DNA of 64,000 nucleotides from the NCBI RefSeq assembly GCF_017357385.1, contig NZ_CP071632.1, forward strand, positions 4,338,001 through 4,402,000. Direction: 5' to 3'. Under the pieces are notes generated by a model that saw only the letters and a program-made list of their open reading frames with translations, was not told the DNA's origin and did no database searches. The position numbers and the translations under genes are program-made. This document shows, in pieces, positions 55,839-64,000 of this stretch (position 1 is the stretch's first letter; each line of letters opens with the position of its first letter). The stretch is from Rhizobium sp. NZLR1 (GTDB lineage: Bacteria > Pseudomonadota > Alphaproteobacteria > Rhizobiales > Rhizobiaceae).

Positions 55839-56185
55839 TGGAAGGACTCCTCGATATCGGCCGGGATGTTTGTGTGGTCGCGAGCATACTCGTAGCCGCG
55901 TCTCGCAAGACTGCAGTTCAAGTTCCACGCCTCTTGCAGCCGGCTGTGGGCGGCCTCAGCCACTGCTAGGCGCTCTTGCGCCATCTTGACGGCAGCCTCA
56001 AACGGCTTGTCGCTGTTTAGGTCGCGCCGTCGACCGCCCTTTTCGATATGACTATCGAGTGCAATCTTGGCGTCCGAGAGGGGCTTGCGTGCCGCAAGGA
56101 CATCGTCCCATGCTCGCCTCATCGCTACATGCGCAGAGGTCCTGTCTTCGGCGAGACGCCGAAGCCGATCAATCGAGATGCTCAA
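55835..56185 (-). CDS. Hypothetical island protein, helical
   Basis: Protein of 116 residues from TTG 56185 (LSISIDRLRRLAEDRTSAH), with GGGAG 8 bases upstream. The frame is open to 56278, but that part overlaps the previous gene. It is helical and charged, with HSRLQEAWNLNCSLARRGYE near the C-terminus. Overlaps both neighbours, as in a translationally coupled series. Function unknown. Confidence 0.6.
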   Translation of the reverse strand: MSISIDRLRRLAEDRTSAHVAMRRAWDDVLAARKPLSDAKIALDSHIEKGGRRRDLNSDKPFEAAVKMAQERLAVAEAAHSRLQEAWNLNCSLARRGYEYARDHTNIPADIEESFQ

Positions 56186-56486
56186 TTTCAAACTCCCTGG
56201 AAGTAATTGGTGCGGAAAGCTGGCGGGCACGCTGCAGGTCACGTTGGGCCTCGCGCAAACGTTCGCGAACCTCTTCAACGCGAACCCGCGCGATAGCCTC
56301 CCGACCGTTCAGTGTTGCGGAAAGGACCGGATCAAGACCGGCATCGAATTGAACCGCGCGGGTCGCCGCATGCAGCAAGCGTTCCGCTTCTTCCAATGCG
56401 GCGCGTGCAGCCGCGTGCTCGCCGTATGCTTCGCCCCGGAGACGGACGGCGACGTTTAGGTCATGAAGGGTTTCGGTAGTGTCCAT
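56169..56486 (-). CDS. Hypothetical island protein, helical
   Basis: Protein of 105 residues from ATG 56486 (MDTTETLHDLNVAVRLRGEA). Almost entirely helical, with heptad pattern AARAALEEAERLLHAATRA and VRERLREAQRDLQRARQL. It and the next two genes share this Ala/Arg/Glu-rich style and may have arisen by duplication. Function unknown. Confidence 0.6.
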   Translation of the reverse strand: MDTTETLHDLNVAVRLRGEAYGEHAAARAALEEAERLLHAATRAVQFDAGLDPVLSATLNGREAIARVRVEEVRERLREAQRDLQRARQLSAPITSREFEIEHLD

Positions 56487-56519
56487 GACGACCACTAAGA
56501 AAGGTTCAGCATCCCAAAA

Positions 56520-57005
56520 TTAGGGGGTGCCGAGACTTTGGGACACTTTTTGCGCCAGTAGATTTGCAATGCTTTTCGCGGACCACTTCCCGCCGAAGTG
56601 TTGGCAGACGAAATGGAGAAATGCGCTTTCCTCCTCGGCTGGCATCGGCAAAGAAGGATCAAACGTCAATTTGTATTTGCTGATCTTTCTCTCAATAATC
56701 AGGGCAAAATTTCTGGCCGTCATCGAGCCATACCGGGAGCGCTTGAGGTCAACCGCCATTCGATCCCGGACCGATTGATGACGCACGCGCCGTTCAGATG
56801 GCCCCGGTTTCTTTCTGGGCGCCTCACGCTGACGCAACAGGCTATCGAGGTAGCATCTGGAATCGGGATCAAGATTTTCTCGGAAAAGGGCAATCTGACG
56901 GTCAACGAATTCGCTGCCGGTGATGTGCGGATGTGCCACTTTGATCCTTTCCGTGTTGCACTTGTTGCACTTCACTCGCTTATCACCCGTCTTGAATGCA
57001 GACAT
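56520..57005 (-). CDS. Hypothetical island protein with CxxC motif
   Basis: Protein of 161 residues. KCNKCNTERI at residues 12-21 is a possible half zinc knuckle. The middle is very basic (RKKPGPSERRVRHQSVRDRM), and the C-terminus contains FLHFVCQHFGGKWSAKSIAN. It lies between the primase and the small-gene series. DNA binding is suggested by its charge, not demonstrated by a known domain. Confidence 0.6.
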   Translation of the reverse strand: MSAFKTGDKRVKCNKCNTERIKVAHPHITGSEFVDRQIALFRENLDPDSRCYLDSLLRQREAPRKKPGPSERRVRHQSVRDRMAVDLKRSRYGSMTARNFALIIERKISKYKLTFDPSLPMPAEEESAFLHFVCQHFGGKWSAKSIANLLAQKVSQSLGTP

Positions 57006-57106
57006 CTAATGCGAGTGGTGTTTTATCCCGCACGCGGGAAAGTATACATAAAAAGCTACTACGGGTGATAAGGGGAGGAAGTGCAACAAGTGCAACAAAC
57101 CCCCGC

Positions 57107-58759
57107 TCATTCGATATCGCTATAACTGGAATAGGCATCAGGGTTGATCTTCAAACGGTAGCCGATGACGCAATTGACCACTGACCCACCGCCGCTTGGC
57201 CGCGTCCGCTTCAGTTCTAAGTTGCCCTCTTCGCCGAGCGCGCGAGACATCGCGGTCTGCGTCCAAGGCGACTTCACGCCCTGTTCTTCCTGCCACTTCC
57301 GGAAGGCCGGATAGATATCGGCGGTGGCGGTGCGGGCGTCCTTGTCTAGCACCAGGCAGTCGCGAACGAAGGCTAGGATATCGTCTTCCTCGTCCAGATA
57401 ATCGGCGCTGGCGGCCTTCACGCTTTCCGGAGGCGCTAATCCCATCTTCAGCCATTCCCCGGCGCCGTCGATGCACCAGCGCAAAATGGCAGGCCATTCA
57501 GCCTTGAGCTTGTCACCAAGGTGCGGATCGCGCTTTCCGTTCTCGTCCGTGAAATTTCGAGTGAACGGCACCAATATAAATCGCTCCCGCATCGAGACGC
57601 CTACTCCCTTGAATCGCGGCTTGTTATTACCGCTGATGAAGAGGGAAAGCTGCGGTTGAAACTCAAAGAAGTCCTGCCGCATCAGGCGCGCCGAAATCGT
57701 GTCGCCACCCGTGAGAGACTTGATAACCTCTTCGTTCCACGTCGCACCCTTCGGTATCTCATTCGACGCCACCAACCGGGCGCCCTTGAGTTGCGCGAGC
57801 CCGGTTGGGTGTTCCTGCCCATGGGTCGCCATGAAGAGCGATGACGATACCGTGCGGGAGTACTCGCCGAGAATCCCGGTGAGGGTCTGCATTATGGTGC
57901 CTTTGCCGTTGCGGCCGGTGCCGTAAAGAAAAAGCAACTTTTGCTCTGTTGTCTCGCCGGTAAGAGCGTAGCCGGCGGCGCGTTGGATGAAGGCAATGGT
58001 TTCGAGGTCACCACGCCCGTCCTCACCGGGAAAGACGCGGCATAGGAATTCGAACCACACTTTGGCCGGAGTGCCCGCGGGTGCGGGCGACACCGCTGTG
58101 AACTTCGTAATCATGTCCTCACGCCGGGCCGGGCGGAGCTTCCCCGTTTTCAAATCTACGGTTCCGCCGGGAGTGCCAAGAAGGAGGGTGTCACCATCGA
58201 AGTCATCGGCGTAGGCGATGCTCTTCGCATTTGATCTCGCCATCTGCTCTACGGCGGTGACGGTGGAGTGAGCGCCGAGCGTGCGCCGAAGTTTGGCAGC
58301 CGCTGCCGAAATGCTCTTCGCCTTATCTTCATTGGACTCGAGCGCTTGGCGTTGCGCCCACTCGAAAACTTCATCTGCCTTCATTCGGAGAAAATCGCGC
58401 ACTTGGCCCCGTGTCACCGGATAATCCGCATCCTCCCACCGCGATCCCCGCCAAAAATACCACTGCCCCAGAGCAGAAACGAATTTGGCGTTTTCATCCC
58501 AATGCTTTTGGCCAAGCTCCAGCGCCAACGCGTCGTCATTAATGACGGTTTCGTGCGAGGACTCATAATCTTCAAACGAGCCTCGGACTTCCGGCGGAGC
58601 CGCCAATGGCGGAGCAGGTAAGTTGACGCGCTCATATTCGGCCCGAATGTGGTCAGGTAGGCTTTCCGGGCTTCGCAACCGAGAACCGGGAGCATCAACG
58701 GCGGGTTCGGCGATATCATCAAGAAAGCCGAGATCGTCTTCAGAGGTCAAAGTGCTCAC
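57107..58759 (-). CDS. P4-type primase-helicase (D5-like, phage/plasmid)
   Basis: Replication protein of 550 residues. The P4 family C-terminal helicase has Walker A YGTGRNGKGTIMQTL at about residues 279-293, Walker B-like ARLVASNEIPKG, sensor SLFISGNNKPRF and arginine-finger region RERFILVPF. The D5_N region precedes it (residues 80-270). The N-terminal primase domain of full-length P4 alpha is missing, so priming may be supplied by the gene upstream. The GTG start 58759 overlaps the previous stop (GTGA). It is the replication core of the element. Confidence 0.9.
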   Translation of the reverse strand: MSTLTSEDDLGFLDDIAEPAVDAPGSRLRSPESLPDHIRAEYERVNLPAPPLAAPPEVRGSFEDYESSHETVINDDALALELGQKHWDENAKFVSALGQWYFWRGSRWEDADYPVTRGQVRDFLRMKADEVFEWAQRQALESNEDKAKSISAAAAKLRRTLGAHSTVTAVEQMARSNAKSIAYADDFDGDTLLLGTPGGTVDLKTGKLRPARREDMITKFTAVSPAPAGTPAKVWFEFLCRVFPGEDGRGDLETIAFIQRAAGYALTGETTEQKLLFLYGTGRNGKGTIMQTLTGILGEYSRTVSSSLFMATHGQEHPTGLAQLKGARLVASNEIPKGATWNEEVIKSLTGGDTISARLMRQDFFEFQPQLSLFISGNNKPRFKGVGVSMRERFILVPFTRNFTDENGKRDPHLGDKLKAEWPAILRWCIDGAGEWLKMGLAPPESVKAASADYLDEEDDILAFVRDCLVLDKDARTATADIYPAFRKWQEEQGVKSPWTQTAMSRALGEEGNLELKRTRPSGGGSVVNCVIGYRLKINPDAYSSYSDIE

Positions 58760-59337
58760 ACCCTGCCGCCTTTCATAGTTTTCAAATACCAAGGCGCGAG
58801 ACGTGCAACGGTGGCCGCCAAGTCCTGGCCTTTCAAATGTGCGTGGAGAGCGGTGAGGCCGACGCCGCAGACGAACATGTCCGACATACCGGATGTGCAT
58901 CGCCAGCCGTCAGTAGCGTTGATATGCAGGTCTAGGCCGCTCTCATCCTGCGTCGCGTGGAACTCCTCGCCAACCCATGCAGATGTCCATCCCAAATTTC
59001 CAGCGAGCTTGTTCAAAACATTCTGCCGCTGCCCGTGGAGCCATGCGTCGATGAGAAACACGGGAGGAAAATCAGCAAGCGCGTCGATGATGGCTAATTC
59101 CTCCCGTCCGCCATCTTCGATTTGATCCACTGCGGCCTCCATTTGGTCCGTGGCAGCTTCGATACGGTGAGCCGCCGCAACGGGCTCGCCGTTTGCAAGA
59201 TGCTCCCTGGCTTCAAGAATAGGTTCCAGCGCTTCAAGAATGCGCTCGCGAGCACCGGCAAAAGCTAGGCGCTGATGTATCTGCCTGCCAAGGCAGGCTT
59301 GAACGACTTGACCCAAATCGTTGTTTTCGCTATACAT
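58756..59337 (-). CDS. Hypothetical protein upstream of the primase-helicase
   Basis: Protein of 193 residues. The first 100 are helical with long heptads (ILEALEPILEAREHLANGEP, HRIEAATDQMEAAVDQIED). The C-terminal part (SGLDLHINATDGWRCTSGMSD, LKGQDLAATVARLAPWYL) is unrecognised. It is coupled to the helicase gene and could be a loader or the missing primase part, but no catalytic motif is visible. Confidence 0.65.
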   Translation of the reverse strand: MYSENNDLGQVVQACLGRQIHQRLAFAGARERILEALEPILEAREHLANGEPVAAAHRIEAATDQMEAAVDQIEDGGREELAIIDALADFPPVFLIDAWLHGQRQNVLNKLAGNLGWTSAWVGEEFHATQDESGLDLHINATDGWRCTSGMSDMFVCGVGLTALHAHLKGQDLAATVARLAPWYLKTMKGGRV

Positions 59338-59404
59338 GATGCATACTTTTCATTGTGTGAAACCCCTTCATTGCTTGCCGGCGGGAGGGGTTTTTCTTTT
59401 CGTC

Positions 59405-59680
59405 TTAGGACGCATCCATTCCGGCGAAACGACGGAGATCGCCGAGGCGATAAACGATGCGGCCATTGCCCACTTTCTTGAACGCAGGGCCTTTCGAAGA
59501 CTTGCACCTGATCGTGGCTAACATCTGCGTCCCGATGTTGACGCCCATTACTTGAAGAGCTTCGGCCGCCTTGGCCGGATCCAATTGGATGTCATCGGGC
59601 ATGTCCGAAATCGCGGCGTGCAGCTTGGCGATTTCTAGTAGCGACATCCGCGAGGTTGTTTTCCTAGATGTGGTTTCCAT
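59405..59680 (-). CDS. AlpA/excisionase-like regulator
   Basis: Protein of 91 residues. The last 30 (SKGPAFKKVGNGRIVYRLGD) follow the winged-helix wing pattern of AlpA and Xis proteins (GPPF.K.G...RYRL.DL). The N-terminal part has a helical segment that could bind the target. It lies between integrase and replication genes, where AlpA-type regulators usually are. Start ATG 59680; an ATG one codon earlier is equally possible. Confidence 0.7.
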   Translation of the reverse strand: METTSRKTTSRMSLLEIAKLHAAISDMPDDIQLDPAKAAEALQVMGVNIGTQMLATIRCKSSKGPAFKKVGNGRIVYRLGDLRRFAGMDAS

Positions 59681-59841
59681 CATTTGCTCCTATTTAGTTT
59701 GATGCAATTTGATGGTTGAGGTGCCCGCCGTCATTCCACGATTCTGCGAAGGTCTGGGTGTTGATAGATGTTGCTATTTATTGATAGGGCGCCCCGTCAA
59801 GAAACCTGCCGCATTCCTCGTATTTGCCGACACAACTCCAC

Positions 59842-59872
59842 AAAAAAGCCCGCCAGAATGCTACTGGCGGGC
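59842..59872 (-). terminator. Rho-independent terminator after the integrase gene
   Basis: On the minus strand the 9-bp stem GCCCGCCAG/CTGGCGGGC (59848-59856 with 59864-59872) is followed by six T (59847-59842). It lies 26 bases after the integrase stop. Confidence 0.92.
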
Positions 59873-59897
59873 GTCCTTTAGGTGAGAGGTGAGGGAA

Positions 59898-61196
59898 TTA
59901 TTCAGCGACTCGGAGGGGAATCACTTCCGCCTTTTTTCTTCCTGCTAGTGCTGCCGCAATGGTATCGCCAACTTTGTCGGCCGCCCGCTGCGAGGGATCT
60001 CGATCAATGTGCGCGTAGATTTGCGTGGACCGCGCGTTGGCATGGCCTAGCAAACTGCCAACGATCAAAAGAGCCTCGCCGCTGGAAGCCGCAACACTTC
60101 CCAGCGAGTGACGCAATGTGTGTGGTGTGACACCGGGCAGATTAGCTTTCTTCGTCACCATGGGCCAAATGCGTTTGGTGCCCACATAGAAGCCATCTCC
60201 GTCGCGTTCCGCAGGGAACACCCACGGCTTCTCCTTTTCACGAGAGGCGTACCGCGCGGCGAGCAACGCACGGGCAGCGGTTCCGAGGGGACGGAGTGAC
60301 TTCCCTGTCTTGGTGTCCTCAAAACGTAAGAAGCCTGAAGAAAGATCAACCTCATTCCATTTTAGGCCCGCGATTTCGTTACGCCTGGCGCCCGTCAGTG
60401 CCCACAACCGGCAGATATCAAGCGCCTTGGAATTTGTGCCGCTGGCTTCCAAGTCCTCGAAGGCCGCGCCGAGCCGCTGAATCTCTTCTAACGATAGAAA
60501 GCGCTCCCGCTTGTTATCAGTCTTGCGAACGGCAGCATCTTCGATCGGGTTCTTTTCAACGATGCTCCGGCGTTTGGCAAAACTGAAGACGGCGGAGAGA
60601 TCGCGGACAACCTTTCTGGCGGCGCCTTCGCCACCACGGACGATGACCCGCTTTTCTCGCCCGGTTTCATCTTTGATCTTTTCGTCCCGCGCCGTTTTGC
60701 CGTTCGTCACGTCTTTGACGAAGCGTTCGATGTCGCCGGGCTTGATGGCCTTAGCCTTCATTTTACCGAGCAGGGGTACAGCGTGGTGCCGTAACCTCGC
60801 CACCGTATAGGCGGCGGTGAGGGGCTTCATCGGCTCGCCTTGCCTGATGCCTCGCTGGACGAAGAGACCTTCTACCGCATAAAGCTCGATGAGTTGCTCA
60901 ACAGTTTCCGCTTTCCGATGCGCTTGCTTTTCCGCCGCCGGGTCTTCGCCCTTGGCAACGGCGCCGCGCGCCTTCGTCGCCTCGTCCCGCGCCTCGTCTA
61001 GAGTGAGGCCGCCCACGCGGCCGATGGTCAACCATCTGACCCTACCGTCACTGTTTCTGTATTTAAGAATATACGTCTTCGCGCCGCCAGCCCAAACCCG
61101 GACGCCGAAGCCCGGTATGCCACTATCCCATTCAATTTTGTCCCCAGCATCCGGCGGGACGAGTGCGGCAACGAGGGCCTTCGTCAGTTTAGGCAA
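59898..61196 (-). CDS. Tyrosine-type integrase (P4-like, DUF4102 N-terminus)
   Basis: Site-specific recombinase of 432 residues. The N-terminal arm-binding domain has the DUF4102 pattern (PGFGVRVWAGGAKTYILKYR, GRVGGLTLDEARDEA). The catalytic domain shows LTGARRNEIAGLKW (first Arg), TPHTLRHSLGS (His-xx-Arg), GHANARSTQIYAHID (second His region and the nucleophilic Tyr). All catalytic residues are present, so it should be active. It sits next to attR, on the far side from tRNA-Gly. A strong terminator follows it. Confidence 0.96.
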   Translation of the reverse strand: MPKLTKALVAALVPPDAGDKIEWDSGIPGFGVRVWAGGAKTYILKYRNSDGRVRWLTIGRVGGLTLDEARDEATKARGAVAKGEDPAAEKQAHRKAETVEQLIELYAVEGLFVQRGIRQGEPMKPLTAAYTVARLRHHAVPLLGKMKAKAIKPGDIERFVKDVTNGKTARDEKIKDETGREKRVIVRGGEGAARKVVRDLSAVFSFAKRRSIVEKNPIEDAAVRKTDNKRERFLSLEEIQRLGAAFEDLEASGTNSKALDICRLWALTGARRNEIAGLKWNEVDLSSGFLRFEDTKTGKSLRPLGTAARALLAARYASREKEKPWVFPAERDGDGFYVGTKRIWPMVTKKANLPGVTPHTLRHSLGSVAASSGEALLIVGSLLGHANARSTQIYAHIDRDPSQRAADKVGDTIAAALAGRKKAEVIPLRVAE

Positions 61197-61230
61197 CGTC
61201 TTCTCCTGTGGTAGCTAGAACCTATCAGCT

Positions 61231-61244
61231 ACCACATAGCTACC
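61231..61244. promoter_or_regulatory. Possible integrase arm-type site, right end
   Basis: ACCACATAGCTACC is repeated exactly at 47738-47751. Nearby are an inverse GTGGTAGCT (61208-61216) and an extra AGCTACC (61228-61234 and 61238-61244), so the motif is clustered between the integrase start and attR. Confidence 0.45.
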
Positions 61245-61380
61245 ACCGTAGAGCCATCTGAATCAATCAGACCAAAGCAAACCGAAAAATAAAAATCGAA
61301 AATACCTTTATTTGTCAGTTATTTGAGATAACCACTGATATCCAGTGACAACTGCTGACAAGCGCTGATGTCTGGCAACA

Positions 61381-61438
61381 ACAACCTTGCCAAGGTTGGG
61401 GTCGAGGGTTCGAATCCCTTCGCCCGCTCCAGTTTCTC
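61381..61438 (+). repeat. attR direct repeat (58 bp, tRNA-Gly 3' fragment)
   Basis: This is the exact copy of 47617-47674. It carries the 3' half of tRNA-Gly without the 5' half, so it is not a functional tRNA. Confidence 0.95.
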
Positions 61439-61839
61439 AAATTTTCAAAGCCTTAGCGCACCTTTGCCGTGCAGCGTGCCTGTTCTGAATGTTTGCCGAT
61501 CCGCGAGCTCGCTGATCGGCGAATAAGGGGCGTGTGCTCCTCGCGGCCGGGGCGCGTAAACTGCTGAGTTTGACGCGATCTTGCGTGCACCCAATGACTC
61601 GCCGCATAGCAACGCCACTCTGCTTGGCCTCGACCCATAAGATGATGTTCTGATCATCGTCATCGGCAGGAGCAGATGGCGCACTCAATGAGATGGGCCG
61701 CACCGCTTGCGACAATCCCTCACTTGGTGTCAGATGACCGGAGAAATTCTTGACGACAGCACCGGCCTCGAGGTCCAGGGCGCTGCCGGCATTGCGGCCC
61801 TACCTTCCTGATTGCTCCCAATATCAACTGAGGTTTCCC
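61439..61839. other. Chromosomal flank after the island; no supported gene
   Basis: About 400 bases follow attR. Short open frames exist on both strands but none has a ribosome site or recognisable product. It may contain remains of the gene that followed tRNA-Gly before integration. The promoter of the M81 gene must lie in it. Confidence 0.4.
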
Positions 61840-63282
61840 ATGCGCATCGCCGTTGGTGGCATTCATATCGAATGCAGCACATACAATCCCGTCCTGAACG
61901 AGGAGAAGGATTTTCGCGTGCTGCGCGGGGACGCACTGCTGGCATCACCCTACTTTGGCTTCCTCAGGGATTACGACGCCGAATTCCTACCGACGATCCA
62001 TGCCCGCGCCATTGCTGGCGGCCCGGTTTCACGCGCCACCTACGAGGCCTTCAAGGGCGAATTCCTCGAGCGGCTGAAGCCGATGCTGCCGCTCGACGGT
62101 CTCTACCTCGCCATGCATGGCGCCATGTATGTCGAGGGCATGGAGGATGCCGAAGGTGACTGGATTTGTGCGGCCCGCGCGCTCGTCGGCGAGGCCTGCA
62201 CGGTGTCGGCAAGCTACGACCTGCATGGCAACGTCACCCAGCGCATCATCGATGCGCTCGATATTTATTCAACCTATCGCACTGCGCCGCATATCGATGT
62301 CGAGGAGACGATGCGCCGCTCGGTCTCCATGCTGGTGAAGAGCCTGAAATCAGGTGTGCGGCCGGTTGTTCTCTGGGCGCCGGTCCCGGTCGTGCTGCCC
62401 GGCGAGCGCACCAGCACCGTCGATGAGCCGGCGAAAAGCCTCTATGAGATGCTGCCCGAAATCGATGCGATTGATGGTGTCTGGGATGCATCACTGATGG
62501 TTGGTTATGTCTGGGCCGACGAACCGCGCGCCACGGCCGCCGCCATCATCACCGGCACCGACCGCGCGGTAATGGAGCGCGAGGCCAGACGTCTCGCCAA
62601 GGCCTATTGGGATGCGCGCGAAGACTTTGTCTTCGGCTGCGAGACCGGCTCGTTGGAGGAATGCGTCGCGAGAGCCATTGCAAGCCCGACAATCCCCGTC
62701 GTGCTCGCCGAATCCGGCGACAACCCGACCGGCGGCGGCGTCGGGGACCGAGCCGACGTGCTGGCCGAGTTGATCGGTAGGGGTGCTGCCGGCGTCGTCT
62801 TCGCCGGCATCACCGACAAGGCGGCAACCGAGACCTGCTATGCCGCAGGCGTGGGCGCCAAACTGGACCTCAGCGTTGGCGCCTCACTCGACAGCGAGGG
62901 CAGCAAGCCGGTCAATGCTCGTTTCATCGTCAAGTTCCTGCATGGAACCGCCGAACCCGCCGACCGCCAGGCGGTGGTTTCGATCGATGGCATCGATCTC
63001 GTACTGTCCGCCAAACGCCGGCCCTATCACAACATAGCCGATTTCACCCGGCTCGGCCTCGATCCGCACAAGGCGAGGATCATTGTCGTCAAATCGGGTT
63101 ATCTCTCTCCCGAGCTGGCGCCGATTGCAAATCCCAGCCTGATGGCGCTCTCGACCGGTGTCGTCGATCAGTTCGTCGAGCGCCTGCCACGGCTGCGCAA
63201 GCAGCATCCAACCTATCCCTTCGACAAGGATTTTGCCTTCGAGCCGCAGGTCTTCCTGTCGGCGCGTTCGGCGGGGACTTGA
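61840..63282 (+). CDS. M81 family metallopeptidase (MlrC-like)
   Basis: Protein of 480 residues resembling microcystinase C. The N-terminal MRIAVGGIHIECSTYNP with zinc-binding pattern, LDGLYLAMHGAMYVEGMEDAEGD and SYDLHGNVTQ hold the conserved His and Asp of the family, and ESGDNPTGGGVGD is the second signature. The ATG 61840 is chosen because the open frame before it (to 61750) has no family resemblance. Natural substrates in rhizobia are unknown; these enzymes are thought to be linked to peptide or amide catabolism. Confidence 0.92.
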   Translation: MRIAVGGIHIECSTYNPVLNEEKDFRVLRGDALLASPYFGFLRDYDAEFLPTIHARAIAGGPVSRATYEAFKGEFLERLKPMLPLDGLYLAMHGAMYVEGMEDAEGDWICAARALVGEACTVSASYDLHGNVTQRIIDALDIYSTYRTAPHIDVEETMRRSVSMLVKSLKSGVRPVVLWAPVPVVLPGERTSTVDEPAKSLYEMLPEIDAIDGVWDASLMVGYVWADEPRATAAAIITGTDRAVMEREARRLAKAYWDAREDFVFGCETGSLEECVARAIASPTIPVVLAESGDNPTGGGVGDRADVLAELIGRGAAGVVFAGITDKAATETCYAAGVGAKLDLSVGASLDSEGSKPVNARFIVKFLHGTAEPADRQAVVSIDGIDLVLSAKRRPYHNIADFTRLGLDPHKARIIVVKSGYLSPELAPIANPSLMALSTGVVDQFVERLPRLRKQHPTYPFDKDFAFEPQVFLSARSAGT

Positions 63283-63649
63283 GACGACCGATCGGCGAGA
63301 GGCGTGTTTCATCTTCACTGCCTCGCGGCGCGATGCCAAGGGGTAGATGCGCGCAGTAGAGACTACGACGCCTCATACCAGCCTATACGATTGAGCGACT
63401 GTCACCCGTTCCGCGGAAGATCGGAGGAACCGAATATCGCCGAAAACAACGGCTGCGGACCGGCGCGTAACCGCTGCTTTTGCTGCACCGCTTATATGAC
63501 TTCTACTAGATATTATTTCACCGATAATTATTAACGACCACTTCTGCCCATTTGTGTTCTCTTATCCCTGCGAATCAAAAAGGTTTGATTTGCCGGGGGA
63601 CGGCCGTCATGTTCAAGCATGGGGCGATGCAACAGTTGGGTAGGAGCCT
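63283..63649. other. Intergenic region upstream of the glucoamylase-family gene
   Basis: About 370 bases; 63495-63590 is AT-rich (TAGATATTATTTCACCGATAATTATTA) and may hold the promoter. No other feature is supported. Confidence 0.4.
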
Positions 63650-64000
63650 ATGCTGCAACGGATTGAAGATATTGATGCAGCGCTTGTCGACAGGCTGCAG
63701 CATTCGGCATTCAAGTACTTCCTGAAATATTCCAATCCCGAAAATGGCCTGGTGGCCGATACCTCGATCGGCGGCGTGCCGGCAAGTATCGCAGCCGTCG
63801 GCTTTGCCCTTTCCTCCTATCCCGTCGGTGTCGAGCGTTGCTGGATCAGCCGCGCGGAAGCAGCCGAACGCACGGTCAATACGCTGCGGTTTTTCGCCGG
63901 CGCGCGTCAGGGCGAGGAACGCCACGCCACCGGCCACCGCGGCTTCTTCTACCACTTTCTGCATATGGATACCGGCCACCGCGCCTGGAACAGCGAGCTG
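63650..64000 (+). CDS. Glucoamylase-family protein, 5' part only
   Basis: The first 117 codons are in the window. MLQRIEDIDAALVDRLQHSA and FKYFLKYSNPENGLVADTS followed by VGFALSSYPVGVERCWISRA and GFFYHFLHMDTG match the beginning of the PF10091 glycoamylase-like family (alpha/alpha barrel), often tied to beta-glucan metabolism. TAGGAGCCT precedes the ATG. The gene is truncated by the window end. Confidence 0.85.
   Translation, partial: MLQRIEDIDAALVDRLQHSAFKYFLKYSNPENGLVADTSIGGVPASIAAVGFALSSYPVGVERCWISRAEAAERTVNTLRFFAGARQGEERHATGHRGFFYHFLHMDTGHRAWNSEL

Larger units (their letters stand above)
47617..61438. mobile_element. Integrated phage-satellite-like element in tRNA-Gly
   Basis: A 13.8-kb element is bounded by a perfect 58-bp direct repeat that covers the 3' half of tRNA-Gly(GCC) plus CCAGTTTCTC. 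It encodes a tyrosine integrase, an AlpA/Xis-like protein, a P4-type primase-helicase with a partner, about six small unknown genes with overlapping stops and starts, RHH, HTH_17 and XRE regulators, phage debris and a three-gene operon near the tRNA. There is no capsid, portal, terminase or conjugation set. The DNA from 47.7 to 50.5 kb and from 53.4 to 54.3 kb is visibly richer in A+T than the chromosome. Confidence 0.93.

Noticed and set aside
61381..61438. Second tRNA-Gly
   Set aside because: Only the 3' half is present; it is the attR copy made by integration.
61437..61715. Short minus-strand frames after attR
   Set aside because: Several overlapping frames in all phases, no start signals or domains.

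Overview
The window is chromosomal DNA of a fast-growing rhizobium, most likely Rhizobium of the etli/leguminosarum group. The evidence is GC-rich coding sequence, alphaproteobacterial gene neighbourhoods (a ccmABCDG cluster, ffh-chorismate mutase-rpsP-rimM-trmD-rplS, dapF-mtaB-ftsY-yciB, glnK-amtB, a CenR-type regulator beside a cyclic-nucleotide-binding protein) and several dispersed palindromic repeats of the rhizobial RIME type. Species assignment is inference from memory of these families; no search was run.

Layout. 1-11.8 kb: rlmN (cut by the window start), an IalB-like secreted protein, an ECF sigma factor, DUF1232, pterin dehydratase, a low-molecular-weight phosphatase gene broken by a RIME-like insertion, thpR, a frameshifted TesA-like esterase divergent from a YbbA/YbbP-type ABC exporter, a Bax-inhibitor-1 protein preceded by a candidate ybhL RNA, an acetyltransferase, DUF2794 and DUF1223. 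12-18.1 kb: aconitase, then cytochrome c maturation genes ccmA-B-C-D-G. 18.1-23.6 kb: a minus-strand run DUF2585, yciB, ftsY, mtaB, dapF. 24-28.6 kb: ffh, chorismate mutase, rpsP, rimM, trmD, rplS (SRP targeting, ribosome and tRNA maturation). 28.7-47.4 kb: an amino-acid-type uptake pair, leuC with a possible leader peptide, an aldo-keto reductase, a YkuD transpeptidase, cenR plus a CNBD protein, xthA, a LolA-like protein, ftsK, glnK-amtB under a probable sigma-54/NtrC promoter, tesB, a UbiH-type hydroxylase, a Trm112-like protein, a LON-domain protein, a CnoX-like thioredoxin and a prolyl-tRNA editing protein.

47.6-61.4 kb is a 13.8-kb integrated element. It sits in the 3' end of tRNA-Gly(GCC) and is bounded by a perfect 58-bp direct repeat. 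It carries a tyrosine integrase next to the right repeat, an AlpA/excisionase-like protein, a P4-type primase-helicase, a train of overlapping small unknown genes, regulators (RHH, HTH_17, XRE), phage debris fused to a truncated FAD oxidoreductase, and, closest to the tRNA, a tightly coupled three-gene operon: a TIGR04255-type protein, an HTH protein and an unknown protein with a one-base frameshift. No capsid, tail or terminase set is present, so the element looks like a phage-satellite or integrative island. The three-gene operon is the best candidate here for an undescribed (possibly defence) system; that function is inference from its setting.

After the island come an M81 (MlrC-like) metallopeptidase and the start of a glucoamylase-family protein cut by the window end. 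No rRNA or CRISPR array was seen. Most very long antisense open frames in this GC-rich DNA are shadows and are left out.
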